From Cohnella sp. GbtcB17 (GTDB lineage Bacteria > Bacillota > Bacilli > Paenibacillales > Paenibacillaceae), in assembly GCF_019091135.1 (NCBI RefSeq), contig NZ_JAGXJW010000023.1, positions 46,300 to 110,299 of the forward strand: a DNA stretch of 64,000 bases. The letters run 5' to 3'. Under the pieces are notes generated by a model. That model saw only the letters and a program-made list of their open reading frames with translations, was not told the origin of the DNA and ran no database searches. Positions 45,924 through 55,759 of the stretch are shown in pieces (positions within the stretch are counted from its first letter, which is position 1; each line of letters opens with the position of its first letter). The position numbers and the translations under genes were made by a program.

Positions 45924-45949
45924 GGACCGCTCCCGCCCGGGGGCGGTCC
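45924..45949 (+). terminator. GC-rich hairpin after the binding-protein gene, weak terminator or attenuator
   Basis: GGACCGC pairs with GCGGTCC around an inner CCC/GGG stem. Only TTC follows, so read-through into the AraC-type regulator gene at 45985 is likely. Confidence 0.5.
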
Positions 45950-45984
45950 TTCAAGGCCATTAATCCACGATGCGGGTGAAGCTG

Positions 45985-48312
45985 ATGTCCTTGTTTCCGG
46001 CGATTCGATCCAGAAAATACTTGCAGCGGATCTGGCTGTCCGTGACCCTGCTCACCGTCGTGCTGCTTCTGACGGCGGCTTTTTCGATCATGTACACCTC
46101 CGAGCGAACCGTGCTGCGCGTGCAGCAGCGCGCGAACGCCAAAGCGCTCGCCCAGATCCGCTACAATGTCGCCCAGATGAACGAGATCGTCGCCGACACG
46201 GCCCAGACGCTCTACCAGAACAACGACGTTAAAATATTGCGCTACGCCAAAACCGACGACGACTTCATGTACCAGCGGATCGCGGCGCTCGATACGTTCG
46301 TCGGCACGTCGTCTTTCCTTCAATCGATATTCGTCTACAACGGGAACATGAAGCGGTTTTATATCGGCAACGGCAACGTGCGGGCGTTCAAAGCGCCTTA
46401 CGAAAAGAAATTCGCCGCGCTGTTGACCGATTCCCGGCGCACGCCCAAGCTGCGCCTGCTGCCGATCGACCTGAACGAGGCCGGCACACGGCTGGGCAAA
46501 GTCGATTTTTTCAGCTATATTCTGTTCGATCCGAGCACCAAGGAAGGGCTCGACGACGCCTTGATTTTGAACGTAAAGTCGACATGGCTTTTCGATAATC
46601 TGGCCCTGATCGCGCAGGAGGACGGCGGACGGTCGGGCCAAGCGTACCTGATGGACGGCGCGGGCGTCATCCTCGGCGCGGACAACGAACGGGAACCCGA
46701 GGTCGCCCGTTTGGCGGAGCGGCTCGGCCCGCAGGCGGCAGGGGAGGAGACGGGCGGCTACCGCGTCATCAAGACGGGCGGGCGCAAGCAGTTCGTCACG
46801 TACATGCCGGCGGGCTTGCAGGATTGGACGCTCATCTACACCCAGCCTTACGGCGAGGTCGTGGGACAGGTTCAGCGGCTGCGGTACACGACGCTCCTGC
46901 TCACCGTGCTTTTCCTCGTGCTGGCGCTCTGCGTCGCAGTCGTCGTCTCGAAGCGGCTTTACCGTCCGGTCGAGCAGCTGTTCCGTTCCGTCGTTTCCAA
47001 TACGCCGGACGCGATGGTGCGCGAGGCGCCGACGCAGGACGAGATGTCGTTCCTGTCCGGCTTGTACGGCCATATGGCCGACAGGGTCAAGCGCGCGGAC
47101 TCGAATTTGACGGAGAACCGCTGGATTTTGAAAAGGTTCACGCTGCGTCAGCTCGTCCAGGAGAGCGAACTTCGGTCGCCGGAGCAGTGGGCCAAGGAAG
47201 CGAAGGACAACGGCCTGGCGGTCGACGCCTCGGGCGGTTACGCGATTTGCGTCGCGCGCATCGACGACGTATCTTCGCTTCTGAAGCGCGGGCCGGACGA
47301 CCTTCGTCTCTACCACTACGCAATCTCGAACATCGCCGAAGAGATCGTATCCCGCGAGTATGCGATCGAAGTCGTCGACCTGAAGCCCGACCATCTCGTC
47401 TTGCTCGTCCAGCGCGGCGAACCCGGCTACGGCCGCCTGACGGCGCTGCTCGAGGAAGTGCAGCGTGTCGTCGGGGATTACTACCGGCTGACGTTCTCGG
47501 TTGCCGTCGGCGAGCCGGTCGACGACTGCCGGGAGCTGTCGGCCGCTTACGCGAGGACGCTTAATCTGTCGCTCTACAAATGGTTTTACGGCAGAGGAGC
47601 GATCCTGACGCCGGATATGGCGCATCAGCCTGAAGGCGGCGGAGGCGACGCGACGATTCCCTCCGATCTGGAGCGCAAGCTGGTCGAAGCGATCCGGGCG
47701 GGCCATCCCGACGCCGCCGACGCGGCGCTCGAGCGAATATTCGAGCTCGTCGCCGAGACGTCGTACGACGATTGCATTCATGCACTTTCGTATTTGGCCA
47801 TCGTTATCAAGCGGACGGTGTCCGAGACGAACGCCAACAAGCTGAAGCCGATCTCCCACGACCTGTACCGGTTTCATACGACAGTGCTTGAGCAGGAGAC
47901 GCTGGAGGACGCCAAGCACGCGTTCGCGCGTACGCTGCGCGAGCTCTGCTCCTTCCGGCAGGAAGCGCGCGATTCGGACGCGAACAGCTTCATGATCGAG
48001 ACGATCAAGGAGATCGTCCGGGCGAATTACAAGGATCTCAACTTAAGCCTGCAGAGCGTGGCCGACATGCTCAAGATGTCTTCGGTTTACGTCGGGCGGC
48101 TGTTTAAAAAAGCGGAAGGCCTTTCGCTTGCGGACTACATTAACGAAGTTCGGCTGGAACAGACGATGCAGCTCCTCGAAAAGGGCAGCTTCACGGTCAA
48201 CGAGATCATGGAGCAGACCGGCTTCAGCAACCAGAGCCACTTCTTCCGTTCGTTCAAAAAGAAATTCGGCACGACGCCGCGCGAATACCGTTTGAAAAAG
48301 AGCTTGTCCTAG
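45985..48312 (+). CDS. Membrane-bound AraC-family regulator with extracellular sensor domain
   Basis: A 775-residue one-component regulator common in Paenibacillus. A first transmembrane helix (about residues 16-36) is followed by an extracellular Cache-like domain (about 40-295), a second helix (about 297-320, LLTVLFLVLALCVAVVV) and a cytoplasmic linker. The C-terminal AraC double helix-turn-helix covers about 675-772 (SSVYVGRLFKKAEG and SNQSHFFRSFKKKFGTTPREYR). An in-frame ATG at 45970 lacks a ribosome site; 45985 has GGTGA upstream. It presumably senses an extracellular saccharide and controls the importer genes just upstream. Confidence 0.9.
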   Translation: MSLFPAIRSRKYLQRIWLSVTLLTVVLLLTAAFSIMYTSERTVLRVQQRANAKALAQIRYNVAQMNEIVADTAQTLYQNNDVKILRYAKTDDDFMYQRIAALDTFVGTSSFLQSIFVYNGNMKRFYIGNGNVRAFKAPYEKKFAALLTDSRRTPKLRLLPIDLNEAGTRLGKVDFFSYILFDPSTKEGLDDALILNVKSTWLFDNLALIAQEDGGRSGQAYLMDGAGVILGADNEREPEVARLAERLGPQAAGEETGGYRVIKTGGRKQFVTYMPAGLQDWTLIYTQPYGEVVGQVQRLRYTTLLLTVLFLVLALCVAVVVSKRLYRPVEQLFRSVVSNTPDAMVREAPTQDEMSFLSGLYGHMADRVKRADSNLTENRWILKRFTLRQLVQESELRSPEQWAKEAKDNGLAVDASGGYAICVARIDDVSSLLKRGPDDLRLYHYAISNIAEEIVSREYAIEVVDLKPDHLVLLVQRGEPGYGRLTALLEEVQRVVGDYYRLTFSVAVGEPVDDCRELSAAYARTLNLSLYKWFYGRGAILTPDMAHQPEGGGGDATIPSDLERKLVEAIRAGHPDAADAALERIFELVAETSYDDCIHALSYLAIVIKRTVSETNANKLKPISHDLYRFHTTVLEQETLEDAKHAFARTLRELCSFRQEARDSDANSFMIETIKEIVRANYKDLNLSLQSVADMLKMSSVYVGRLFKKAEGLSLADYINEVRLEQTMQLLEKGSFTVNEIMEQTGFSNQSHFFRSFKKKFGTTPREYRLKKSLS

Positions 48313-48443
48313 CGTCGTTCGATTCGACCGACCGCCACGAATGAAATAACGGATATGCCCAGGATATTCCGTGCATGTTCAACCGAAAATAGGAACGCTA
48401 TGATGCAACAAAAGAGGTTTGCGGAAAGGAAGATTGACCCGCC

Positions 48444-49412
48444 ATGAAGACGTTCCCCGAGCCCGCGGTCGAAGCGCTGCTTCGCGAAGCACAGGCCAGC
48501 CTGAAGACGGCTTGCAGCGCGGTCCCCGTGTGGTCGATTCCCGGCTACTATTACGATCGCGAAGGCCATTTGACCGAGAAAAAACGAATGGAGCCCGATG
48601 CGCAGGCCGCCTATGCGACCGCGCTGGCGTACAGGGTCACCGGGGAGAGCGAATATGCGCGCAAGGCGATCGAGCTGCTCGACGGCTGGGCGACCGTGAA
48701 CCGGGAGATCGGCGGCCACGACGGACCGCTCGTGTCGGCCTATCTCGGCGTCGGCTTCCTGCGCGCGGCGATCTGGCTCAAGCCGTTCGAGGGCTGGAGC
48801 GACGAGGCGAGAGCACGGTTCGCAGGCTGGCTGACCCGCGTATGCCTGCCCGCCTGGGAACGGATCGAAGGGCGCAACAATTGGTGGGATTGGAGCTTAT
48901 ACGCTCGCCTCGCGCTCCATCGGTTCACAGGGGACGAAGCGGCATTCGCCGGCGCCGCCGAGGCATTGAAGCTGCACATCGACCATGCGATTGCGGCCGA
49001 CGGCTTCCTGCCGGAGGAAGCGGCCAGGGGGGCGAACGCCATGTGGTATCATTACTTCGCCCTGGCGCCGATGACGGCCGCGGCGAAGCTCGTGCTGGAC
49101 GCGACCGGCGAGGACCTGTTCCGCTGGACATCGCCCGGCGGCAAAAGCATCAAGCGCGCACTCGACACGCTGCTTCGCTACGCGGATGGCAGCGCCGGCG
49201 AATGGCCGTTCGGCGAGGAGGCGCAGTACGTTCCGGCTCCGCTTGGCGCGGATACGTGGCCGGTCGACCTGTTCGAGGCGATGGCGATCGTATACGGGGA
49301 CGAAGCCTATGCGCGCTTCGCAGCACCCTATCGGCCGGTGAAGGGACATCGCAATGCGAGCAGCGGCTATTTCCAATCGTATGCCTGGAACTACCCGTCG
49401 CTCTCCGTTTGA
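48444..49412 (+). CDS. Alginate-lyase-family (alpha/alpha) toroid protein
   Basis: A 322-residue protein resembling the alginate_lyase domain. Motifs include AAYATALAYRVTGESEYARKA, the diagnostic NNWWDWSLYARLALHR (Asn/Trp-rich loop), MWYHYFALAPM with a catalytic-type His/Tyr, and the terminal Trp-rich end. There is no signal peptide, so it would act on imported uronic-acid oligosaccharides, as a lyase or hydrolase. GAAAGGAAG lies upstream. Being next to the LplB-type importer suggests that it processes the imported product. Confidence 0.78.
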   Translation: MKTFPEPAVEALLREAQASLKTACSAVPVWSIPGYYYDREGHLTEKKRMEPDAQAAYATALAYRVTGESEYARKAIELLDGWATVNREIGGHDGPLVSAYLGVGFLRAAIWLKPFEGWSDEARARFAGWLTRVCLPAWERIEGRNNWWDWSLYARLALHRFTGDEAAFAGAAEALKLHIDHAIAADGFLPEEAARGANAMWYHYFALAPMTAAAKLVLDATGEDLFRWTSPGGKSIKRALDTLLRYADGSAGEWPFGEEAQYVPAPLGADTWPVDLFEAMAIVYGDEAYARFAAPYRPVKGHRNASSGYFQSYAWNYPSLSV

Positions 49413-49744
49413 AGCGTGGATGAGGCATCGCCGCTCGGCGGCGAACCTTTTACACACAAACCAGACCGTACTTTCGTAAAATGGAAGGCATCCGGCTTCC
49501 TTTTGCGGAAAGTACGGTTTTTTGTGCGATAAAAATAGGCATGAGCCCATCGGCATGTCCGGTTTCGAAAGCGAATCCGTTTTTGATTTCGCCAGAAAAA
49601 AAGCAGTTTTGGCGAATAACTTATATCGATCATCTCTATAGTAAATATTTATTAAAGTCGGGTGGCAATAGTGTTAAAATAGATAAGGTTAATCGGACCC
49701 GGATAAAAAATTCGAGCAAATTTTACAATATAAGGATGGTCATA
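49413..49744. other. Intergenic region upstream of mqo, with terminator and AT-rich leader
   Basis: This 332-base gap contains the terminator at 49465-49523, then about 220 bases of AT-rich sequence that should hold the mqo promoter. I could not fix -35/-10 boxes. The open frame through this stretch continues into mqo but has no start context. Confidence 0.6.
49465..49523 (+). terminator. Intrinsic terminator with inner stem
   Basis: ACCGTACTTTC (49465-49475) pairs with GAAAGTACGGT (49508-49518). An inner GGAAG/CTTCC stem and a T6 tail complete it. It closes the alginate-lyase-like gene. Confidence 0.85.
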
Positions 49745-51265
49745 ATGAGCAACGGACAAACGAGTGCAGACGTAATCTTGATCGGTGCGGGCATCATGAG
49801 CGCGACGCCCGGCGCTATGCTGAAGGAACTGGCCCCGAACTGGAAGATCACCGTCCTTGAAAAGCTGGCCGGCCCGGGCGAGGAGAGCTCGGGCGAATGG
49901 AACAACGCCGGTACGGGGCACGCGGCGCTGTGCGAGCTCAACTATACCGTCGAGAAGCCGGATGGCTCGATCGATATCAGCAAGGCGATCAGCATCAACG
50001 AGCAGTTCCAGGATTCGATGCAGTTCTGGTCCTATCTTGTCGAGCGCAAGCTGATCCGCAATCCGCAGGATTTTATTATGCCTCTTCCGCATATGAGTCT
50101 CGTACACGGTCAAAAGGACGTGTCCTTTTTGAAAAAACGGTACGAAGCGTTGTCGGCCAATCCATTGTTCGACGGCATGGAGTACACGGAGGACCACGCC
50201 AAGCTCAAGGAATGGATTCCGCTCATCATGAAAAACCGGAGCGGAAGCGAGCCGATCGCCGCCACCAAGGTCGAAGCCGGAACGGACGTGAACTTCGGCG
50301 CTTTGACGCGCATGCTGTTCGAGCATCTGAAGAATAACGGCGTCGAGATCAAGTACAAGCATAAAGTGGACGATATCCGGCGTACCCGTGACGGCGCTTG
50401 GGAGCTGAAGGTGCGCGCCGAAGGCGGTGGCGTCGAGCGCCACGCCGCGAAGTTCGTCTTCATCGGCGGCGGCGGCGGCAGTCTGCACCTGCTGCAAAAG
50501 ACTGGCATTCCGGAAGGCAAGCATATCGGCGGATTCCCGGTCAGCGGCCTGTTCATGTCGTGCAACAATCCGGACGTCATCGCCAGGCATCACGCCAAGG
50601 TGTATGGCAAGGCGAAGGTCGGCGCGCCTCCGATGTCGGTGCCGCATCTGGACACCCGCTTCATCGACAACAAGAAGTCGCTTCTGTTCGGACCGTTCGC
50701 CGGCTTCTCGCCGAAGTTCCTGAAGACCGGCTCGATGTTCGATCTGATCACGTCGGTCAAGCCGCACAATCTCGTCACCATGATGGCAGCCGGCGCCAAA
50801 AACATGTCGCTCACCAAATACCTGATCCAGCAGGTGATGCTGTCCAAGGAACAGCGCATGGAGGAGCTCCGCGAGTTCTTGCCGGACGCGAAGAGCGAGG
50901 ATTGGGACCTGGTCGTAGCCGGCCAGCGCGTGCAGGTTATCAAGGATACGGCTGCCGGCGGCAAAGGCACGCTGCAGTTCGGCACCGAGGTCGTGACGGC
51001 AGCCGACGGCTCGGTCGCCGCGCTGCTTGGCGCGTCCCCCGGCGCATCCACGGCCGTCTCGGTCATGTTGAACGTCATCAAAAGGTGCTTCCCGAAGCAA
51101 ATGCAGGCTTGGGAGCCCAAGTTAAAAGAAATGATTCCGTCCTACGGCGCTTCATTGCTTAAAAATCCGGAGCTGCTACGCGAGATCCAGGCATCGACCG
51201 CGCAGTCGCTCCGCTTAAGCCCCGTCAAGTCGTATCAGAAGGCGGCCGGACAACCCGTTTCTTAA
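49745..51265 (+). CDS. mqo: Malate:quinone oxidoreductase
   Basis: A 506-residue FAD enzyme of the peripheral membrane. It oxidises malate to oxaloacetate and passes electrons to quinone, bypassing NAD malate dehydrogenase. The FAD fingerprint is [19 protein letters not shown] (residues 9-30). It also shows the family's [35 protein letters not shown] and [15 protein letters not shown]. Length fits the family. ATG 49745 has AAGGA 8 bases upstream, and the long N-terminal open frame is untranslated leader. It is a single housekeeping gene among accessory genes, with terminators before and after. Confidence 0.95.
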   Translation: MSNGQTSADVILIGAGIMSATPGAMLKELAPNWKITVLEKLAGPGEESSGEWNNAGTGHAALCELNYTVEKPDGSIDISKAISINEQFQDSMQFWSYLVERKLIRNPQDFIMPLPHMSLVHGQKDVSFLKKRYEALSANPLFDGMEYTEDHAKLKEWIPLIMKNRSGSEPIAATKVEAGTDVNFGALTRMLFEHLKNNGVEIKYKHKVDDIRRTRDGAWELKVRAEGGGVERHAAKFVFIGGGGGSLHLLQKTGIPEGKHIGGFPVSGLFMSCNNPDVIARHHAKVYGKAKVGAPPMSVPHLDTRFIDNKKSLLFGPFAGFSPKFLKTGSMFDLITSVKPHNLVTMMAAGAKNMSLTKYLIQQVMLSKEQRMEELREFLPDAKSEDWDLVVAGQRVQVIKDTAAGGKGTLQFGTEVVTAADGSVAALLGASPGASTAVSVMLNVIKRCFPKQMQAWEPKLKEMIPSYGASLLKNPELLREIQASTAQSLRLSPVKSYQKAAGQPVS

Positions 51266-51300
51266 TATAACCGTTTAACCGCTTGTTATCTATCGGTAGC

Positions 51301-51343
51301 GCGCATTCGGGTCTCCTGTACCCGGATGCCCGCGGCCTTTTTT
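51301..51343 (+). terminator. Intrinsic terminator after mqo
   Basis: GCATTCGGGT (51303-51312) pairs with ACCCGGATGC (51320-51329), with one G-U pair. A CCGCGG then a T6 run follow. Confidence 0.75.
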
Positions 51344-51439
51344 GTTTAGTTTCAAAAAAAGCCTGAACGGGTAACGTTTCTTGAAGTTATGCCCGCATGC
51401 TATTTGCAACGGCAGAACGCACACACTTGGAGGTAAACT

Positions 51440-53341
51440 ATGCATCGTGTCAACTTAGATCAGAATTCCTTCAACGGTCAAGTGTTTCAATACGCTTCCT
51501 TCGGCGTCGGACTCATCGATCCGAAGGGGCTTTTTTTAACCGTGAATCCGGCGATGGAGCGGATTTTCGGCTATAGCAAGGAAGAGTTCGACGGGCAATA
51601 TTTCGGTTGCTTCTCGCATCCCGACGATCCGATTCATTCCATCGACGAGCTGAAGACGGTAATGGGGGAGACCGAGGTCGAGTGGCAGATGGAAAAGCGG
51701 TTTTTTCGAAAAGACGGCTCGACGCTCTGGACGATGTTGTCCGTGCGTCTATTCCGCAGCGACGAGGGCAAACCGCTTTATTATATCGTGCAGATCATCG
51801 ACATCTCGAAGCAGAAATTGTCCGAGATTCAGCTCCAGGAGTCCGTCGAGCGATATACGTCGCTTAAAAAATACAACCATGATGCGGTAATCTCCTTTGA
51901 TCTGCAAGGGCGCGTCATCAACGGAAACGCCGTGGCCGAAAAGCTCACGGGCTACTGCATCGCCGAGGAGCTCATCGGGATGGAGCTCGCCAACATTATC
52001 GGCCAGCCGAACGTGGACCGTATATTAGCGGATGCGCTGCATGACAGCACCATCGAGCAAAACATCGACACGCTGGTCACCAAAGACGGAGAGATCGTCG
52101 AAGTGATCACGAGCATCGCTCCGATTTTCGTCAACAACCGCAATATCGGCTTTTATTTGATTTGCAAGGACATCTCGGAGCAAAAAAGGCTCGTGCTGGC
52201 CAAAGAAATGGCGGAAGCGACCAACAAGGCGAAAAGCGAATTTCTCGCCATAATGAGTCATGAGATCCGTACGCCTATGAATGGGGTCATCGGCATGACC
52301 GACCTTCTGCTCGATTCGGAGCTCGACGAGGAAAGCAAGACGTACGTCGATATTATCCGCAAAAGCGGCGAAGCGCTGCTCGCCATCATCAACGACAACC
52401 TCGATCTGTCGAAGATCGAGGCAGGCAGAAGCGAGCTGCAGGAGACGACGTTCGATTTGCGCAGGTGCATTAAGGACAGCATGTCGGTCGTCTCCGCCAA
52501 AGCGGACGAAAAAAATCTCGAGCTGTCGTACGCCATCCATCACGACGTTCCCGATTACATTTACGGCGATGCCGACCGATTGAAGCAAGTGCTGCTCAAC
52601 CTGCTCGGCAATGCCGTCAAGTTCACGCCAAGCGGCAAAGTATCGATCGCCGTCAAAAAAATAAAAGGCAAGACGCCGATGCTGGCGTTCACCGTAGCGG
52701 ATACGGGCATCGGCATCCCGCCGGAGCGACTGGAGGACATCTTCGAGCCCTTCTCGCAGATCGACAGCTTTATGATGCGCAAGCACGAAGGCACGGGCCT
52801 CGGCCTATCGATCAGCAGGCGCATCGTCGAGCTGATGGGCGGGGAGATTCGCGCGGAGAGCGACGGCGCGAGCGGCTCCGCCTTTCAATTCACGATCCAG
52901 CTGCATGAGCCGACTGCCGAGCAGATGGCCCCGGAAGTCGCCGACAAGAAGGACGCGACCTTCGAACAAGCGAAAATATTGATCGGCGAAGACAATCCGA
53001 TCAATACGCTCGTGCTCAAAAAGATGCTCGAAAAAATGGGCCATCGCGTTTCGGTGGCCAGCGACGGCAAGGAGGTTATCGAGGCCGCGCTTCGCGAATC
53101 CTTCGACTTTATTTTCATGGATATTCAAATGCCGGCCGTCAATGGCCTGGACGCGGCGCGCGAGATCAAGGCGCGTTCGGCGCCCGGCCGGTGCCCGCGG
53201 ATCGTCGCGGTGACCGCGAACGCGCTGAAGGGCGATCGGGAAATGTGCCTGGCGGCGGGCATGGACGAATACGTGAGCAAGCCGGTGAAGCGCGAAGTGA
53301 TTTTGCAAATTTTGGGCCAGTATATGAACAAGGCAGTTTAA
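51440..53341 (+). CDS. Cytoplasmic hybrid sensor histidine kinase (PAS-PAS-HisKA-HATPase-REC)
   Basis: A 633-residue protein without membrane segments. A first PAS domain (about residues 15-125) has the PAC-like YYIVQIIDISKQK. A second PAS covers about 138-250. HisKA has phospho-histidine H274 (SHEIRTPMNG). HATPase_c covers about 375-490 (N-box LLNLLGNAVKF, G1 DTGIGIPPE, G2 GTGLGLSISRR). A receiver domain covers about 511-630 with D561 (FMDIQMP). It senses an internal cue through PAS. No output regulator gene is adjacent, so phosphorelay to a distant partner, for example sporulation or stress control, is possible. Confidence 0.93.
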   Translation: MHRVNLDQNSFNGQVFQYASFGVGLIDPKGLFLTVNPAMERIFGYSKEEFDGQYFGCFSHPDDPIHSIDELKTVMGETEVEWQMEKRFFRKDGSTLWTMLSVRLFRSDEGKPLYYIVQIIDISKQKLSEIQLQESVERYTSLKKYNHDAVISFDLQGRVINGNAVAEKLTGYCIAEELIGMELANIIGQPNVDRILADALHDSTIEQNIDTLVTKDGEIVEVITSIAPIFVNNRNIGFYLICKDISEQKRLVLAKEMAEATNKAKSEFLAIMSHEIRTPMNGVIGMTDLLLDSELDEESKTYVDIIRKSGEALLAIINDNLDLSKIEAGRSELQETTFDLRRCIKDSMSVVSAKADEKNLELSYAIHHDVPDYIYGDADRLKQVLLNLLGNAVKFTPSGKVSIAVKKIKGKTPMLAFTVADTGIGIPPERLEDIFEPFSQIDSFMMRKHEGTGLGLSISRRIVELMGGEIRAESDGASGSAFQFTIQLHEPTAEQMAPEVADKKDATFEQAKILIGEDNPINTLVLKKMLEKMGHRVSVASDGKEVIEAALRESFDFIFMDIQMPAVNGLDAAREIKARSAPGRCPRIVAVTANALKGDREMCLAAGMDEYVSKPVKREVILQILGQYMNKAV

Positions 53342-53464
53342 GTCGTTCATTTCGAACAAGCGATTCCGTATTCTCCGGGCCATACGCCGTCATTCGCATA
53401 GGTGATCGGGCTCGCCTTCGCATATATAGGGAAGGGGGCCAATGCGAAGAGACGGGGGACGATC

Positions 53465-54235
53465 ATGCACGGGAACAACAAGCTGGGCAAATACAGGCTG
53501 ATGCGCAAGGATCGGACGACGGCGCGTCATCTGCCTCCGACCGCGCTCGCTTCCCTGAAGACCGTTCGGGATATGTTGCGACGCTATTCTGCCGTTTATA
53601 TCAAACCGAGTCATGGCACCGGCGGCTACGGCATTTTTAAACTGTCCAGGTTCAAGGGCGGGTACCAGCTCAGACACGGCACCCGGAGCCGCTTCTATCC
53701 AAAGCTGGAGCAGGCTTATGCCGCTTTCAACAAGGCGCGGGCGAACAAGACGTACTTGGTGCAAATGGGGATTCCGCTGCTTCGCTACAAACGCCGGCCG
53801 TTCGATCTGCGGGTCATGGTCCAGCGGAATCCGAAGGGAGCCTGGGAGGCGACAGGCATCGTCGGGCGGCTTGCCATGCCGAACAAGATCGTGACCAACT
53901 ATCACAACGGCGGCAAGCCGATGCCGGCCGATACGCTGCTCTCGACTGCCGTTTCATCTGCCCGGCACAGGGGCTACAGGGGGCAGCTCGAAGGGCTTGC
54001 GTTGCGCGTAAGCCGCCATCTGAGCGGCTATTTCCCTCGATTCCGCGCCTATGGCGTCGACATCGGCATCGACCGGTCGCTGAAGCCCTGGATCATCGAG
54101 GTCAACTCTCGTCCGGACCGATCCATCTTTAACACGCTGTCCGACAAACGCATGTATCGCAAGATCATGGCTTACAGCCGGCTGTCAAAGGCAAGCTCGC
54201 CGGTGGTTCGCAAAGCTTCTCGCAAACGTTCCTGA
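53465..54235 (+). CDS. YheC/YheD-family ATP-grasp protein
   Basis: A 256-residue ATP-grasp-like protein of the endospore-associated YheC/D family. It contains YIKPSHGTGGYGIFKL (ATP-binding lysine and glycine loop), FDLRVMVQRNPKGAWEATG, NYHNGGK and the magnesium-site IIEVNSRPDRSIF. ATG 53465 is preceded by GGGGGA; the frame upstream is open but without a site. Members are spore-coat-associated or of unknown ligase function. It supports the spore-forming nature of the organism. Monocistronic, with a terminator downstream. Confidence 0.88.
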   Translation: MHGNNKLGKYRLMRKDRTTARHLPPTALASLKTVRDMLRRYSAVYIKPSHGTGGYGIFKLSRFKGGYQLRHGTRSRFYPKLEQAYAAFNKARANKTYLVQMGIPLLRYKRRPFDLRVMVQRNPKGAWEATGIVGRLAMPNKIVTNYHNGGKPMPADTLLSTAVSSARHRGYRGQLEGLALRVSRHLSGYFPRFRAYGVDIGIDRSLKPWIIEVNSRPDRSIFNTLSDKRMYRKIMAYSRLSKASSPVVRKASRKRS

Positions 54236-54289
54236 TCGATCGCAGCTTGCGGAAACTACGCTCGAGAGAGCGGCATCCTTCGTCGACCG

Positions 54290-54330
54290 AAGACGCTTGA
54301 ACCGGCTTTGTCCGCGTCAAGCGTCTTTTT
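54290..54330 (+). terminator. Intrinsic terminator
   Basis: AAGACGCTTGA (54290-54300) pairs with TCAAGCGTCTT (54317-54327), followed by a T5 tail. It closes the YheC/D gene. Confidence 0.9.
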
Positions 54331-54448
54331 GCGCGACCCCATGAAGCCGAGCAGACGGGGCTTAGCGGACGGCGCCTAATCGTGTTATGTTAAAGAGTGA
54401 AAGCGTATTATTCGAATTTTTATCGAATCGAAAGGTGTGGACGCATGT

Positions 54449-55753
54449 ATGCAAAATGATCGGGCCTACGACCGCAACTGGGCAGGCAATTACCGATATC
54501 GGGCCTCGGAGCTCGTCATTCCGGCCGGCGTCGAGGAGATTCAGGAACGGGTGGCGGGCAGCCGTCGCGTAAAGGCGCTCGGCTCGCGTCATTCGTTTAA
54601 CGGGATCGCGGATACCGAGGGCACGATGCTGTCGTTGGAGCGGTTGAACCGGGTCGTCGCGCTTGATAGCGTGAACGGCAGGGTGACGGTCGAGGGGGGC
54701 ATCCGTTACGGCGAATTGTGCGCCTTCCTGGATGAGCGCGGCTATGCGCTGCCCAACCTGGCTTCGCTGCCGCATATTACGGTGGCGGGCGCCTGCGCGA
54801 CCGCGACGCACGGCTCGGGCGACCGAATCGGCAACCTGGCGACGTCGGTGCACGCGCTGGAAATCGTGACGGCGAGCGGGGACAAAATCGCGATCTCGCG
54901 CGACGACGGAGAAGGACTGCTGGAAGGCGCAGCCGTCGGGCTCGGCTGTCTCGGCATCGTAACCGCGGTCACCCTAAACGTCGTGCCGGCCTTCGACATG
55001 CACCAGACCGTCTACGAAAACCTGCCGCTCGCGGCGCTTGAGGACCATTTTGAAGCGATCTATTCGGCGGGGTACAGCGTCAGCCTGTTCACGGATTGGC
55101 GCCAGGCGGCGTTTAACCAGGTTTGGTTGAAACAAAAGGCAGAGGACGGCGTGCAACAACCGGCGGAGCCGGCGTTCTACGGCGCGAGCCGCGCGACCGA
55201 ACGCAAGCATCCGGTACCGGGCATGCCGGCGGACCCTTGCAGCGAGCAGCTCGGCATCGTCGGAAAATGGTACGAGCGTCTGCCGCATTTTCGCATGAAC
55301 TTCACGCCGAGCGCGGGCGAGGAGCTGCAGAGCGAGTATTTCGTTCCTCGCGCGAACGCGTACGACGCGCTGCGCGCCATCGAGCGGCTGCGGACGCAGA
55401 TCGCGCCGTTATTGTATATTTGCGAGGTTCGCTCGATCGCCGCGGATGAGCTGTGGATGAGTCCATGCTACGGACGGGATTCGGTCGGCATTCATTTTAC
55501 GTGGAAGCCCGATCAGGCGGCCGTCTCCCGGGTGCTGCCCCTGATCGAGGAAGCGCTCGAGCCCTATCAGGTCCGCCCGCACTGGGCCAAGCTGTTCGTT
55601 ATGCCGCCGGCCCGGCTGCGCTCCCGCTACGCCAAGCTGCAGGATTTCGAGCGGCTGATCGCGCGGCTCGATCCGTCCGGCAAGTTCCGCAACGAATATA
55701 CGGAGCTTTATCTGACGGGAGACGATCGTACCGCTGCGCTGGATCTGGATTAG
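54449..55753 (+). CDS. FAD-linked alditol/sugar oxidase (AldO / arabinono-lactone-oxidase type)
   Basis: A 434-residue VAO-family flavoenzyme. The FAD domain (residues about 1-185) has the covalent-flavin histidine H48 in LGSRHSFNGIADT and the ATATHGSGDR motif. The C-terminal ALO domain (about 190-430) contains YICEVRSIAADELWMSP and HPHWAKLF-like elements. AldO relatives oxidise polyols such as xylitol or sorbitol with O2, giving an aldose and peroxide. ATG 54449 is chosen with AAAGGTGTGG about 9 bases upstream; the GTG at 54437 sits inside that site. It converges on the AraC gene 6 bases downstream. Confidence 0.88.
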   Translation: MQNDRAYDRNWAGNYRYRASELVIPAGVEEIQERVAGSRRVKALGSRHSFNGIADTEGTMLSLERLNRVVALDSVNGRVTVEGGIRYGELCAFLDERGYALPNLASLPHITVAGACATATHGSGDRIGNLATSVHALEIVTASGDKIAISRDDGEGLLEGAAVGLGCLGIVTAVTLNVVPAFDMHQTVYENLPLAALEDHFEAIYSAGYSVSLFTDWRQAAFNQVWLKQKAEDGVQQPAEPAFYGASRATERKHPVPGMPADPCSEQLGIVGKWYERLPHFRMNFTPSAGEELQSEYFVPRANAYDALRAIERLRTQIAPLLYICEVRSIAADELWMSPCYGRDSVGIHFTWKPDQAAVSRVLPLIEEALEPYQVRPHWAKLFVMPPARLRSRYAKLQDFERLIARLDPSGKFRNEYTELYLTGDDRTAALDLD

Positions 55754-55759
55754 GGCTGA

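Noticed and set aside
45082..47919. 945-residue open frame on the minus strand
   Set aside because: It is a GC-rich shadow of the binding-protein and AraC regulator genes, with Arg/Val/Asp-rich nonsense composition and no domain.
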